From: Kocuria rhizophila
GTDB lineage: Bacteria > Actinomycetota > Actinomycetes > Actinomycetales > Micrococcaceae
Length of the DNA stretch: 36,157 nt
Direction: 5' to 3'
NCBI RefSeq assembly: GCF_003667225.1
Contig: NZ_RCOM01000016.1
Coordinates: 1-36,157 of the forward strand
Shown: piece after piece, positions 22,174 through 32,388 of the stretch
Layout of the letters: each line of letters opens with the position of its first letter
Position numbering within the stretch: position 1 is the first letter of the stretch
Position numbers and translations under genes: made by a program
The notes under the pieces: generated by a model
The model's database searches: none
Seen by the model: the letters and a program-made list of their open reading frames with translations, nothing else
What the model was told of the DNA's origin: nothing

Positions 22174-23646
22174 TCAGGAGGTGGGTGCGGGAGCGGGCCG
22201 GGCGTCGTCGTTGCGGATGAAGAGTTTGCACGCGAGGGCGATCAGGCAGACCAGCACGAACGTGGCGATGAACTGGATGCGCACGGCCGGGTCCAGCAGT
22301 CCGATGACCACGATGGCCGCGAGCAGGGCCAGCGCGAAGTAGGAGAGCCACGGGAAGGCCCACATCCGCAGCGGCGAGGACTCCCCGGCGCGGTCCATGC
22401 GCCGGCGCAGGATGATCTGCGAGACCAGGGCGATGCCCCACACCACCAGGCAGGTGGAACCCAGCAGGTTGAGCATCACGTTCAGCACGGTCTCCGGCCA
22501 GAGGTAGTTCAGCACCACCGCGATGAAGCCGAAGACCACCGAGGCGACGACCGCCGCACGCGGCACACCGCGCGGCGTCGTGTTCGCCAGCGCGCGCGGG
22601 GCCGAACCGCGGCGGGCCAGGGAGAACAGCATGCGGGAGCTGCCGTAGATGTTGGCGTTCAGCGCGGACAGCAGGGCCAGCACGATCACGATGTTCATGA
22701 GCACGTCCGCGCCGGGGATCCCGGCCTCGGTGAGCACGGCCACGAACGGGCTGGAGGACAGGCCCTCGTTGTCCCACGGCAGGACCAGCACCATGACGGA
22801 CACGGAACCCACGTAGAAGATCAGGATCCGGATCAGGATGGTGCGGATGGCATCGGCCACGTTCTTCTGGGGGTCCTCGGTCTCGGCCGCGGCGATCGTG
22901 ACCAGCTCGGTGCCACCGAAGGCGAAGACCACCACCAGCAGGGCGGAGGCCACACCCGTGAGGCCGTTGGGCATGAAGCCGCCGTGCTCGGTGAGGTTGG
23001 ACAGTCCCGGGCTCGGCACGTCCAGGGCGCCGATCAGCAGCAGCACACCCACCACCAGGAACCCGACCACGGCCGCCACCTTCAGCAGTGCGAACCAGAA
23101 CTCGGCCTCGCCCAGGGTCCCCACGCGCACCAGGTTGATCACCGTGAACACGGCCATGAAGATCAGCGCCCACGCCCACTGTGGCAGGGAGGGCCACATC
23201 TCGGTGACCAGCTGCGCGGCGGCGGTGGCCTCCGCGGCCACGACCACCACGATCTGCGCCCACCACAGCCAGCCGAGCGCGCGACCCATGGTGGGCCCGA
23301 GCGCCTTGCCGGCGTACGTGGAGAACGCCCCGGAGGAGGGGTCCGCCGCGGCCATCTCACCGAGGGCCCGCATCACGAGCACCAGCAGTGTGCACGCCAC
23401 CAGGTAGGAGATCAGCACAGCGGGACCGGCCGTCTGGATCGCGGCACCCGTGCCCACGAACAGCCCCGTGCCAATGGCTGATCCGAGCGCCATCATCACC
23501 AGGTGGCGGGGCTTGAGGTAGCTGCCGTGCTCAGGGCCCGAGGGCACGTGCGGGGTGTGCTCCCGGTTGCCGCCGTGGATCACACTGCCCGAGCCGGTTC
23601 CCGGGGACTCGGCGGGAGAATCGTGGGGAGCGCGCGGGGAGGTCAT
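22174..23646 (-). CDS. Amino-acid permease (APC superfamily, ProY/CycA-like)
   Basis: A 490-residue proton-coupled amino-acid importer with 12 predicted helices. After a Pro/Ser/Gly-rich cytoplasmic N-terminus of about 48 residues comes the family signature HLVMMALGSAIGTGLFVGTG (helix 1), then GEMAAADPSSGAFSTYA, the conserved FAFGGTELVTIAAAETEDP segment in helix 6, and SALNANIYGSSRML in helix 8. This resembles amino-acid transporters of the ProY/CycA/AnsP group; the substrate (proline, alanine, aromatic or other) cannot be fixed. ATG 23646 has no good Shine-Dalgarno, but a TAATCT box ends 8 bases before it. It is divergent from the polysaccharide pyruvyl transferase gene. Its neighbour ald makes alanine a tempting substrate, by inference only. 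Confidence 0.9.
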   Translation of the reverse strand: MTSPRAPHDSPAESPGTGSGSVIHGGNREHTPHVPSGPEHGSYLKPRHLVMMALGSAIGTGLFVGTGAAIQTAGPAVLISYLVACTLLVLVMRALGEMAAADPSSGAFSTYAGKALGPTMGRALGWLWWAQIVVVVAAEATAAAQLVTEMWPSLPQWAWALIFMAVFTVINLVRVGTLGEAEFWFALLKVAAVVGFLVVGVLLLIGALDVPSPGLSNLTEHGGFMPNGLTGVASALLVVVFAFGGTELVTIAAAETEDPQKNVADAIRTILIRILIFYVGSVSVMVLVLPWDNEGLSSSPFVAVLTEAGIPGADVLMNIVIVLALLSALNANIYGSSRMLFSLARRGSAPRALANTTPRGVPRAAVVASVVFGFIAVVLNYLWPETVLNVMLNLLGSTCLVVWGIALVSQIILRRRMDRAGESSPLRMWAFPWLSYFALALLAAIVVIGLLDPAVRIQFIATFVLVCLIALACKLFIRNDDARPAPAPTS

Positions 23647-23654
23647 GGGAGAAA

Positions 23655-23660
23655 AGATTA
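23655..23660 (-). promoter_or_regulatory. Candidate -10 box for amino-acid permease
   Basis: On the minus strand TAATCT precedes the ATG by 8 bases, suggesting a nearly leaderless transcript; no ribosome binding site is visible. Confidence 0.4.
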
Positions 23661-23710
23661 CCCGGACGCCCAGGGGGCCGTTGTCGGCCACCGGCGGGGG
23701 CAGGGCGGAG

Positions 23711-23744
23711 GTGCCGACGCCGGTGGGGACAGCGTCGTCGGCAC
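23711..23744. repeat. Inverted repeat GTGCCGACG / CGTCGGCAC between divergent genes
   Basis: Perfect 9-bp arms (23711-23719 and 23736-23744) with a 16-base spacer lie in the 258-base gap between the divergent permease and pyruvyl-transferase genes. It may be a shared operator; no other feature is seen in the gap apart from the two promoters. Confidence 0.4.
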
Positions 23745-23892
23745 GACGGGCGGCGCACAGCCGCGGCCCGTTGACCGCGGCGGTGCCCCGGTTCTGGGGC
23801 GCCCGCGGGAGCCCCTGGCGCAGCCCTCTGCCCCGCCACCACTGCCGCCGGTCACACCGCCCTGACGTCGAGTGGAGGTGCCGGGCCGTCGG

Positions 23893-23898
23893 TAGTCT
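23893..23898 (+). promoter_or_regulatory. Candidate -10 box for pyruvyl transferase gene (leaderless)
   Basis: TAGTCT ends 6 bases before the ATG at 23905 and no Shine-Dalgarno is present, so the message is probably leaderless. Confidence 0.45.
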
Positions 23899-23904
23899 GC
23901 GGTC

Positions 23905-25083
23905 ATGCGCAATCTTCTGCAGGACCACCGTCGCGTACCACCCGCCCGCAAACCCCCGATCTACCTGATCTCCTGGGCCGGGTACCCGAACTTCGGGGAT
24001 GAACTCATCGCCGCGGCCTGGGTCAACCACCTCGCGAAGGTCGCGCCCACCACGGACGTGTGGCTGGACGTGCGCGAACCGGGGACCGTCACCGCTCTGC
24101 TCCGGGGCCTCCATCCGCGTCTGCACGTGGTCAACACCGTGTTCCGCGCCATGCACGAGAGGTTCCACGGTCTGGACCGCTCCATGCGCAGCCTGATCGA
24201 GGACCTCGGCTCCCCGAAGTACGACGCCGGTCTGCTCGCGCTGCGGGAAGCGGGCACGGTGCACCTGCTGGGTGGCGGGGTGCTGCACGCGAACTGGCCG
24301 GAGAACTTCCAGGTGGTCGAAGCCATGCGCACGGTCCGCGAACTCTCCGGAGCACGGCTGTTCGCCACGGGGCAGGGGCTGATGCCCTTCGCCGGTGACC
24401 CCCTCTCCGATCTTGACCACCTCAGCGTGCGGGACCGCCCCAGCGCCGAGGCCGCGGGCGTGCCCGTGGGATTCGACGATGCCTTCCTCCTCGCGGGGGA
24501 CCCACGGCACGCACGAGCCCTCGGCCTCCTGGCCGACCAGCGCGGGGACGGAGCGGGAGCCGGATCGGGTGGCCCTTATGCGCCGCGGGAAGTGGTGGTG
24601 TGCATCCAGTCCGACACCCTGGCCGAGGGGTCCTTCGAGAAGATGCTGGACCACGCCCGGGCCCAGCTGCAGCGGTGGGGCCTGCCCCGCGAGTCCGTGC
24701 GCTACCTGGAGGCCATCCCCGGTGACGACTACCAGGGGTTCGACCGGTTGCGGGACGTGGTGGCACCGGACGGGTTCATCCCCTTCCAAGCCGCGTGGGA
24801 CGGGGACTTCACCTTCGGCCCGCACCAGGTGTGGCTCACCACGCGGTTCCACCACCACCTGATCGCCGCGCTGCACGGGGCCAGGGGAGTCGCACTCAAC
24901 GGCAAACCCGGGTACTACGACGTCAAGCACCAGTCCGTGGTGGAAGCAGGTTCCAACTGGACCGTGCGGCACGCCGACGGGCAGCTGGACACCGTGGGAC
25001 TCGACGAACTCGCCGCGCCCGCAGGCTTTGCCGAGGCGGTCCGGGCCAAGCGGAACGAGGCCGCCCAGCTCTACGGGCGGTAG
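23905..25083 (+). CDS. Polysaccharide pyruvyl transferase family protein
   Basis: A 392-residue protein of the PssM/CsaB-like fold. The N-terminus has IYLISWAGYPNFGDELIAAAWVNHL, where the G-x-x-N-x-GDE pattern is the family hallmark; VHLLGGGVLHANW and FATGQGLMPF follow, and the C-terminal half has TTRFHHHLIAALHGARGVALNG, the 'R.H..I.A...G.P' motif. Members transfer pyruvate ketals to cell-surface polysaccharides, the modification that SLH domains bind in Firmicutes. The next gene encodes an SLH-bearing subtilase, so a functional link is possible. There is no signal peptide; it should act in the cytoplasm. It stands alone, not in a polysaccharide gene cluster. Confidence 0.8.
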   Translation: MRNLLQDHRRVPPARKPPIYLISWAGYPNFGDELIAAAWVNHLAKVAPTTDVWLDVREPGTVTALLRGLHPRLHVVNTVFRAMHERFHGLDRSMRSLIEDLGSPKYDAGLLALREAGTVHLLGGGVLHANWPENFQVVEAMRTVRELSGARLFATGQGLMPFAGDPLSDLDHLSVRDRPSAEAAGVPVGFDDAFLLAGDPRHARALGLLADQRGDGAGAGSGGPYAPREVVVCIQSDTLAEGSFEKMLDHARAQLQRWGLPRESVRYLEAIPGDDYQGFDRLRDVVAPDGFIPFQAAWDGDFTFGPHQVWLTTRFHHHLIAALHGARGVALNGKPGYYDVKHQSVVEAGSNWTVRHADGQLDTVGLDELAAPAGFAEAVRAKRNEAAQLYGR

Positions 25084-25164
25084 GCGGAGGTCATGGGGCC
25101 TGGGACCGGGGCGGGCTCCTGACCTTCGGGCGGCGTACACCCGCTGCGCACCTGGTGCCACTGC

Positions 25165-25218
25165 CACGCCAAGGGCCCCGTGACCTCCAGGAGTGGAGGT
25201 CACGGGGCCCTTGGCGTG
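25165..25218. terminator. Very long perfect bidirectional terminator hairpin
   Basis: A 25-bp perfect inverted repeat (25165-25189 and 25194-25218) with a GGAG loop lies between the convergent pyruvyl transferase and subtilase genes. The arm starts CACGCCAAGGGCCCC. It should terminate both strands. Confidence 0.85.
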
Positions 25219-25255
25219 CGGGGGGTTGGAGAGATCCCGACCCCGCTCCTCGCGG

Positions 25256-28200
25256 CTACTTCTGCTGGTCGTAGCGGTAGAGGAAGGCAGCCATCTGATC
25301 GCGCTTGACCGGCTGGTAGGGACGGAAGGTCCCATCAGGCCAGCCCTTGGCGATGCCCTGGCTGTTCATCCAGGCAATCTCCTTGTAGAAGACGTGGTTG
25401 GTGGGCACGTCCTTGAAGGGGGAAGCCTTCGGAGCCGTGTAGGCGGGGGATCCCGCCATGCGGTAGAAGAAGGCCGCCATCTGATCGCGGTTGATCTGCT
25501 GGGTCGGGCGGAAGGTTCCGTCAGGCCAGCCCTTGGTGATGCCCTGCTCGCTCATCCAGGCGATCTCCTTGTAGAAGACGTGGTTGGTGGGCACGTCCTT
25601 GAACGGAGACTTGGTGGGCGGGGTGTACTGCGGGGAACCGGCCATCCGGTACAGGAAGGCGGCCATCTGGTCGCGGTTCACGGACTGGGCCGGGCGGAAG
25701 GTGCCGTCCGGCCAACCCTTGGTGATGCCCTTGTTGGCCAGCCAGGAGATCTCGGAGTAGAACACGTGGCTCTTCGGGACGTCCTTGAACATCGGGTTCT
25801 GGGTCTCCGGCGGCGCCGCCGGGGACTGCACGGTCTTCACCTCGGCCTTGGAGCCGTCCTGACCGGCCTTGATCCCGGAGAGGTCCCCGGTGCCGTTGTG
25901 CAGGTGCAGGAACAGGGCCTCACCCTTGGTCGAGCTGGACGCGCGGTGCGCGGTCAGCTTCTTGCCGGGCTGGTCGTTGAACAGCGACGCGTTGAACTTC
26001 TCACCGCGGAAGGAGACCTTCGGGTTGACCGGGTTGTAGGTGATGGCACCGGAGCGGTCCACCGCGCCGTTGACGTTGGCGGAGTAGGTGTTCACCTGGT
26101 AGGTCAGCTTGGTGTCGGTCTTGGCGGGATCGATGCCCATCTTGGCGGCGCTGACCGGCATCACCATGGCGTTCGTGTCGAACGTGTTGGTGTCCACATC
26201 ACCCCAGGAACCGTTCAGCGGCTGGCTGTCGATCACCGTGAGCTCACCGTTGACGTAGCCGTACAGGTTCACCACGGGGTAGTCCAGACCGTCCACGCGG
26301 CCCAGGGCAGCGTAGTAGTCGGGACGGCCGTCACCGGAGGTGTCGATGGGAATCTCCACCTCCACGTCGGGCTTGATGGTGGAGGCGTTGCCCCAGCTGG
26401 AGATGCCGAAGTTGATGAGGCCGTCCTTGGCCACATCACCCTTCTCGGCCTTCAGCTGCGGGATGTTGGAGGACGTTCCCACGTACTGCAGGTCCGCGAA
26501 CTGGGAGTTGCCGCCGGCAAGGTCGGTGGCGTCCATCCGAGCGGACTTCGCACCCAGCTCGAAGGCACCCACGGCCGACTTCCAGCCGCCCTGGTCCAGG
26601 CCGGTGCCGGCCAGGGAGACGCTGCTCGTGTTGTTCTTGTCCCACTGGTCCAGCTTGGCGTTGTCCACGCGCATGTCCGCGGACGGCTTCGGCGCGATCG
26701 ACATGGGCAGCCGCATGTCCTTGCCGTTCTCGCTCAGCACCAGGCGGCCCGACTCGGTGGCCAGGAACTGGCGTGCCTCACCCAGCTGGGTCACGGCCTC
26801 CGAGGGGTCGTGGGTCTTCTTCATCTGGGCCCGGTCCACGGTGGCGGTCACCTTGATGGTGGCCTTGCCGCCCTTGGGGACGGTCACGGAGCTCGGAGCG
26901 GAGATGGTCACACCCGGAACGTCGGTGGAGGCGTCGAAGCGCACCTTGTAGGTGTGCGCGGCGCCGCCGGCGTTGTCCAGGACCAGCTCACGGGAGAAGC
27001 TCTGCTTGCCGTCCTTGATCTCGGTGACGCCGAAGGTCGAGGAGACCAGTGCGGGATCGGCCTTGTCGTAGACCATCACGTCCTGGTTCACGGCGCGCAG
27101 AGCATCCACACGGCCCGAACCCACGCGGTCCACCGCGGAGGTCGCACCGTTCGCGGCGTGCACGTCGTGGACGGCGGTGTTCATGATGGCGGACTTGAGC
27201 AGCTGCGGGCTGTAGTTCTGGTGCTTCTGCTGTACCAGGGCCGCGATGCCGGCCACGTGCGGGGTGGCCATCGAGGTGCCGGTCATGACCGCCACGCCGT
27301 TGCCCTGGGCCACACCGGCCGAGCCGATCGCGGTGCCGGGCGCGGCGACGTCGGGCTTGATGACGCCGTTGCTACCGTGCTGGCCGCGGGACGTTGAGTC
27401 GTTGACCTGGTCCTTGTGGCCGGTCTGCGCCTTGGCGGCACCGATCCACTCCGGGGACATCTTGATCTTCGCGCCGCCGGCCTGGGCCGCGGGCTTGATC
27501 TTGGCCACGGACTCCTTGCTCATGAGCAGACCGGGGATCTTGGCGTTGCCCGCAATGGCGGAGGGGTCCACCGAGTAGTCGGACTCCAGGACCACGCCCT
27601 TGCCGCCGGCAGCGGCAACGTTGTCGAAGCGGACCTTCGAGCCGCACGGGAACGGGCCGTTGTCCTCCCAGTCGAGCATGACCCACTTGCCCGCGAAGTC
27701 CTGCGAGAAGGGGCTGCAGCCGAACTTGTTGTCCTGGGGCGCCACGACCACGTTGCCCTCGAGCTGCTCGGGCTTGGCACCCGCGTAGTTGAAGCTGCCG
27801 CTGTACGAGCCGATCAGCTCACCCTTGGCGCTGTCCGGGGACAGGCCCTCGGCCTTATCCTGCACGGCGGTGCTGCCCTGCGAGTTGGCCACGGTCAGGG
27901 CGGAACGCGCGCTGCCCGGTGAACCGGAGATCTCGTGGGAGTCGCCGGCGTTGCCCGCTGCGATGACGGAGAGGATGCCCTGTCGGGACAGAGCATCGAT
28001 CAAATCGTTCTGGGGGTCGTCGGCCGGGCCGAAGTCGGAGCCGAGGGACATATTGATGATGTCCGCCTTGTCCGAGAAGTCCCCGTCCATGTTGGGATCG
28101 AGCGCGCGGTCCATGGCGTCGATGACCAGGTTGGTGGAGCCCTCGCAACCGAAGACCCGCAGACCGATCAGCTCGGCTCCGGGAGCGGTGCCCGGGCCGA

Positions 28201-29116
28201 TCCTCATCTTGCCCACCTGGTCCTTGGTGAGCTTGGTGTGGTCGCCCCGGAAGGTCTTGCCGTCCTCGCCCACACCGTAGCCAGCGGTGGTGCCGGAGAC
28301 GTGCGTACCGTGACCGCCTGCTTCGCAGTCCAGCGGGTTGTTGTCCGGCTTTGCCACGCTGGTGGGGATCCGGGCGTCGTAGTCGTCACCGGCGAGGTCG
28401 TAACCCCCCACGAACTTCTTGGGGTCGTAGAGCCCCGAGTCCTTGGACGGCATGTCGTTCGACGCCTTGGCCTTCGCGTACGCCTCGGCGGTGCCCGGTC
28501 CGCCGAAGTCCGCGTGGGTGTAGTCGATGCCCGAGTCGATGATCGCGACCTTGACGCCCTTGCCGGTCTGACCGGTCTGGGTCCAGGAGTCCAGGGTGGC
28601 GGTGTCCACGACCGAGCCCGCGTTGTTGCGGAACTTGGGAACGATCTTGGAGACCTTCACGACGTCCGAGCGCTTGGCGAGCTCGCGCAGCTTGGCGGCA
28701 TCGCCCTGGAGGGCCACGCCCCGCATGGCGTTGGCCGTGGTGTAGAGAACCTCGGAGCCGGACTCGGAGGCCAGGGTGGTGCTGGCCTTGTCCACGGACT
28801 GGCGGATGGCCTTGACCTGGGCGGCGGCCTGGACCGGGTTCTGCCCTCCGGTGCGCACGCCTGCTGGCTGCGTGGCCTCGAAGGCGCTCTGGCCCTTGAG
28901 CTGGACGAAGACGGCTACCTGACCCTCGGCCTTCTTCAGCTCGGAGCTGATGAGGTTGTCGGGGTTCTGGGTGTTGAGGTCATCCGATTTGGGTGCCGGG
29001 GTCATGTCCACGGCGCTGGCGGGCAGCACCGTTCCCAGGGCCAGCGACAGGCCCAGGGCTGTAGCCAGGCAGGTCTTGGCGGCTCTGCCGCGACCTGCTC
29101 GTGTTTCGTGATTCAT
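25256..29116 (-). CDS. Secreted subtilisin-like serine protease with PA insert and three SLH repeats
   Basis: A 1286-residue S8 peptidase. Domains: signal peptide 1-35 (cleavage after PASA), inhibitor-I9-like propeptide to about 165, subtilase domain with Asp194 (AIIDSGIDY), His269 (GGHGTHVSG), oxyanion Asn389 (AAGNAG) and Ser615 (GTSMATPHVAG), interrupted at about 450-550 by a protease-associated (PA) domain. After 660 come beta-rich, fibronectin-like and DUF11-like regions, then three tandem SLH-type repeats at about 1110-1171, 1172-1233 and 1234-1286, each beginning FKDVP and containing GWPDGTFRP and RDQMAAF. The SLH units imply anchoring to the cell wall. ATG 29116 has AAAGGACGAG upstream, and a CRP/GlxR-like palindrome sits about 37 bases before it. 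Likely degrades extracellular protein. Confidence 0.95.
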   Translation of the reverse strand: MNHETRAGRGRAAKTCLATALGLSLALGTVLPASAVDMTPAPKSDDLNTQNPDNLISSELKKAEGQVAVFVQLKGQSAFEATQPAGVRTGGQNPVQAAAQVKAIRQSVDKASTTLASESGSEVLYTTANAMRGVALQGDAAKLRELAKRSDVVKVSKIVPKFRNNAGSVVDTATLDSWTQTGQTGKGVKVAIIDSGIDYTHADFGGPGTAEAYAKAKASNDMPSKDSGLYDPKKFVGGYDLAGDDYDARIPTSVAKPDNNPLDCEAGGHGTHVSGTTAGYGVGEDGKTFRGDHTKLTKDQVGKMRIGPGTAPGAELIGLRVFGCEGSTNLVIDAMDRALDPNMDGDFSDKADIINMSLGSDFGPADDPQNDLIDALSRQGILSVIAAGNAGDSHEISGSPGSARSALTVANSQGSTAVQDKAEGLSPDSAKGELIGSYSGSFNYAGAKPEQLEGNVVVAPQDNKFGCSPFSQDFAGKWVMLDWEDNGPFPCGSKVRFDNVAAAGGKGVVLESDYSVDPSAIAGNAKIPGLLMSKESVAKIKPAAQAGGAKIKMSPEWIGAAKAQTGHKDQVNDSTSRGQHGSNGVIKPDVAAPGTAIGSAGVAQGNGVAVMTGTSMATPHVAGIAALVQQKHQNYSPQLLKSAIMNTAVHDVHAANGATSAVDRVGSGRVDALRAVNQDVMVYDKADPALVSSTFGVTEIKDGKQSFSRELVLDNAGGAAHTYKVRFDASTDVPGVTISAPSSVTVPKGGKATIKVTATVDRAQMKKTHDPSEAVTQLGEARQFLATESGRLVLSENGKDMRLPMSIAPKPSADMRVDNAKLDQWDKNNTSSVSLAGTGLDQGGWKSAVGAFELGAKSARMDATDLAGGNSQFADLQYVGTSSNIPQLKAEKGDVAKDGLINFGISSWGNASTIKPDVEVEIPIDTSGDGRPDYYAALGRVDGLDYPVVNLYGYVNGELTVIDSQPLNGSWGDVDTNTFDTNAMVMPVSAAKMGIDPAKTDTKLTYQVNTYSANVNGAVDRSGAITYNPVNPKVSFRGEKFNASLFNDQPGKKLTAHRASSSTKGEALFLHLHNGTGDLSGIKAGQDGSKAEVKTVQSPAAPPETQNPMFKDVPKSHVFYSEISWLANKGITKGWPDGTFRPAQSVNRDQMAAFLYRMAGSPQYTPPTKSPFKDVPTNHVFYKEIAWMSEQGITKGWPDGTFRPTQQINRDQMAAFFYRMAGSPAYTAPKASPFKDVPTNHVFYKEIAWMNSQGIAKGWPDGTFRPYQPVKRDQMAAFLYRYDQQK
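25259..25789 (-). repeat. Three tandem SLH-encoding repeats of about 186 bp
   Basis: Units at 25789-25604, 25603-25418 and 25417-25259 (minus strand) encode 62, 62 and 53 residues. Units two and three share a stretch of about 40 identical bases at their starts (around 25376-25417 and 25562-25603), indicating recent duplication or gene conversion. Confidence 0.8.
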
Positions 29117-29145
29117 GTCTCGTCCTTTGACATTGGGGGCGATGC

Positions 29146-29161
29146 CGTGAGATGCATCACA
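29146..29161. promoter_or_regulatory. CRP/GlxR-type operator upstream of subtilase
   Basis: CGTGA-GATGCA-TCACA matches TGTGA-N6-TCACA in all but the first base. It is centred about 37 bases upstream of the subtilase ATG on the minus strand. The surrounding DNA (29170-29225) is A/T-rich for this genome and may hold the promoter, with TTGCTT on the minus strand as a possible -35. No gene lies in 29117-29380. Confidence 0.55.
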
Positions 29162-29209
29162 GTGCCCCCAGGGTGCGCTGTTCTGCAGTGAAAAGCAACG
29201 ATTTCGTAA

Positions 29210-30670
<1,461 letters not shown>

Positions 30671-30690
30671 CCCCTCTGCCCCCAGACTCG

Positions 30691-30728
30691 GAACCGCCCC
30701 GCTCTCTCTGGAGAGAGCGGGGCGGTTC
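30691..30728. terminator. Terminator hairpin after purA
   Basis: A 17-bp perfect stem (30691-30707 with 30712-30728; arms start GAACCGCCCCGC and end GCGGGGCGGTTC) and a 4-base loop lies 20 bases past the purA stop. Confidence 0.85.
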
Positions 30729-30777
30729 TCCCGTTGCGGGGCGGTTCCCGCGGGGTGGGTGGCCGGCCGGGGCGAGC

Positions 30778-30809
30778 GCGCGGGCGGCGTCGTACGACGA
30801 CGCCCGCGC
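30778..30809. terminator. Palindrome built from the GCGGCGTCGT word
   Basis: Two 16-base arms (30778-30793 and 30794-30809) match with one mismatch and no spacer. The left arm ends in GGGCGGCGTCGT. It sits 34 bases from the lysP stop and may terminate lysP; together with the hairpin at 30691-30728 it separates convergent genes. Confidence 0.5.
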
Positions 30810-30843
30810 ACCGAGCCGCGCCACGGAGCGCTGGGTGCCGGGG

Positions 30844-32388
30844 TCAGTGCCCGGGGGTCACGTCCGCGGTGCGCAGGTCCACCGGCTTGTCCTTGGTGAC
30901 CAGCTTGTGGCCGAGCCACAGGGCCAGGAACACCGGCAGGCCCAGGTAGGAGGACAGCAGGCTCAGGGGGTTGACGTCCCCGGAGGTGAAGATGGTGTAC
31001 CCCTGTCCCACGATCACGATGGCGCACATGACCAGTGCCACGATGGGCCCGATCGGGAAGAAGCGCGCCCGGTACGTGAGGTCCTTGGGATCTCCGCCCT
31101 GCAGGACGTAGGCCTTGCGGAACCGGTAGTGGCTCCACGCGATGCCCATCCACACGATGAACCCGGCCAGGCCGGAGGCGTTGATCAGCCACACGTATGC
31201 CTGTCCCTCGCCGATCAGCGTGGTGAGGAAGCAGAACATGCCGATGAGCGTGGTGGCCAGCAGCGCGTACATGGGCACGCCGCGGCGGTTGACCGTGGCG
31301 AGGAAGCGCGGTGCCTTGCCGCTCTTCGCCAGGGCGTAGAGCATGCGCGTGGACGCATAGAGGCCGGAGTTGCCGGCCGAGAGGATGGCGGTGAGGATGA
31401 CCGCGTTCATCACGGAGGCCGCGGCCAGAACGCCCGCGTGCTCGAACACCAGCGTGAACGGGGAGATGGAGACGTCCTCCACGTCGCTCGCCAGCAGGCT
31501 GGGATCGGTGTAGGGGATCAGGAAGCCGATCACGGTGATCGCGCCGATGTAGAAGAGCAGGATGCGCAGGAACACCGTGCGGATGGCCTTGGGGACCGTC
31601 TCGCCGGGGTTCTCCGCCTCGCCGGCGGCCACGCCCACGAGCTCGGTGCCCTGGAAGGAGAAGCCGGCCACCATGAAGATGGACATGATGCCCGTGAACC
31701 CGTTCACGAAGGGTGCCTCGCCCGCGGTCCAGTTGTGGAAACCGGGGGAGGGGCCGCCCAGGATGCCCAGGATCATGAGGACGCCCAGGATCAGGAAGAT
31801 CACCACGGTGATCACCTTCACCAGGGAGAACCAGAACTCGCCCTCGCCGTACGCGCGTGCGCTCAGGGCGTTGAGCGAGAACAGGATGACCAGGAAGACG
31901 GCGGACCAGATCCACGCGGGAACGTCCGGGAACCAGTAGCGCATCACCAGTGCGGCGGCCACCAGCTCCGCGGCCACGGTGATGGCCCAGTTGTACCAGT
32001 AGTTCCAGCCGATGGCGAAGCCGAACGAGCGGCTGATGTAGCGGGTGGAGTACTCCTCGAAGGAGCCTGCCACCGGCAGGTGCGTGGCCATCTCGCCGAG
32101 GGACTGCATGAGCAGGAACACCATCAGGCCGATGGCGGCGTACGCGACCAGTGCTCCACCGGGGCCCGCGGTGTTGATGGAGTTGCCCGAGGCCACGAAC
32201 AGGCCGGTGCCGATGGCCCCGCCCATGGCGATCATGGTCAGGTGGCGGGACTTCAGCGTGCGCTGCAGCGAGCCGTCAGCGGGATCCCCCTGGCCGGGCT
32301 GCTGCGGATCGGGCTGGCGGTTGACGGTGGCGTGGGGTGGCGTGGTGGCCGCCCCGGCGTGTCCGCCGCCGGATGAAGATGAAGACAC
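30844..32388 (-). CDS. lysP: Lysine-specific permease
   Basis: A 514-residue APC-family importer closely resembling E. coli LysP in many stretches: LKSRHLTMIAMGGAIGTGLF, GWNYWYNWAITVAAELVAA, EAPFVNGFTGIMSIFMVAGF, IPYTDPSLL, VSISPFTLVFEHAGVLAAAS and ILSAGNSGLYASTRML. It should bring lysine in with protons; twelve helices are predicted. I prefer GTG 32388 (VSSSSSGGG) because GGGAGGA lies 4-5 bases upstream and a CATAAT -10 box at 32447-32452 would place the RNA start near 32440; starts at 32448 and 32484 are alternatives, but the first overlaps that box. The N-terminal extension of about 45 residues is disordered Ser/Gly/Pro/Gln sequence absent in E. coli LysP. Confidence 0.9.
   Translation of the reverse strand: MSSSSSGGGHAGAATTPPHATVNRQPDPQQPGQGDPADGSLQRTLKSRHLTMIAMGGAIGTGLFVASGNSINTAGPGGALVAYAAIGLMVFLLMQSLGEMATHLPVAGSFEEYSTRYISRSFGFAIGWNYWYNWAITVAAELVAAALVMRYWFPDVPAWIWSAVFLVILFSLNALSARAYGEGEFWFSLVKVITVVIFLILGVLMILGILGGPSPGFHNWTAGEAPFVNGFTGIMSIFMVAGFSFQGTELVGVAAGEAENPGETVPKAIRTVFLRILLFYIGAITVIGFLIPYTDPSLLASDVEDVSISPFTLVFEHAGVLAAASVMNAVILTAILSAGNSGLYASTRMLYALAKSGKAPRFLATVNRRGVPMYALLATTLIGMFCFLTTLIGEGQAYVWLINASGLAGFIVWMGIAWSHYRFRKAYVLQGGDPKDLTYRARFFPIGPIVALVMCAIVIVGQGYTIFTSGDVNPLSLLSSYLGLPVFLALWLGHKLVTKDKPVDLRTADVTPGH

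Noticed and set aside
22174-25335. 1053-codon version of the amino-acid permease
   Set aside because: The first half lies antisense to the pyruvyl transferase gene. Permease sequence starts at 23646, next to a good -10 box.
30691-30809. CRISPR-like or mobile repeat structure in the purA/lysP gap
   Set aside because: There are only two unrelated hairpins; no regularly spaced direct repeats or unique spacers exist here or elsewhere in the window.
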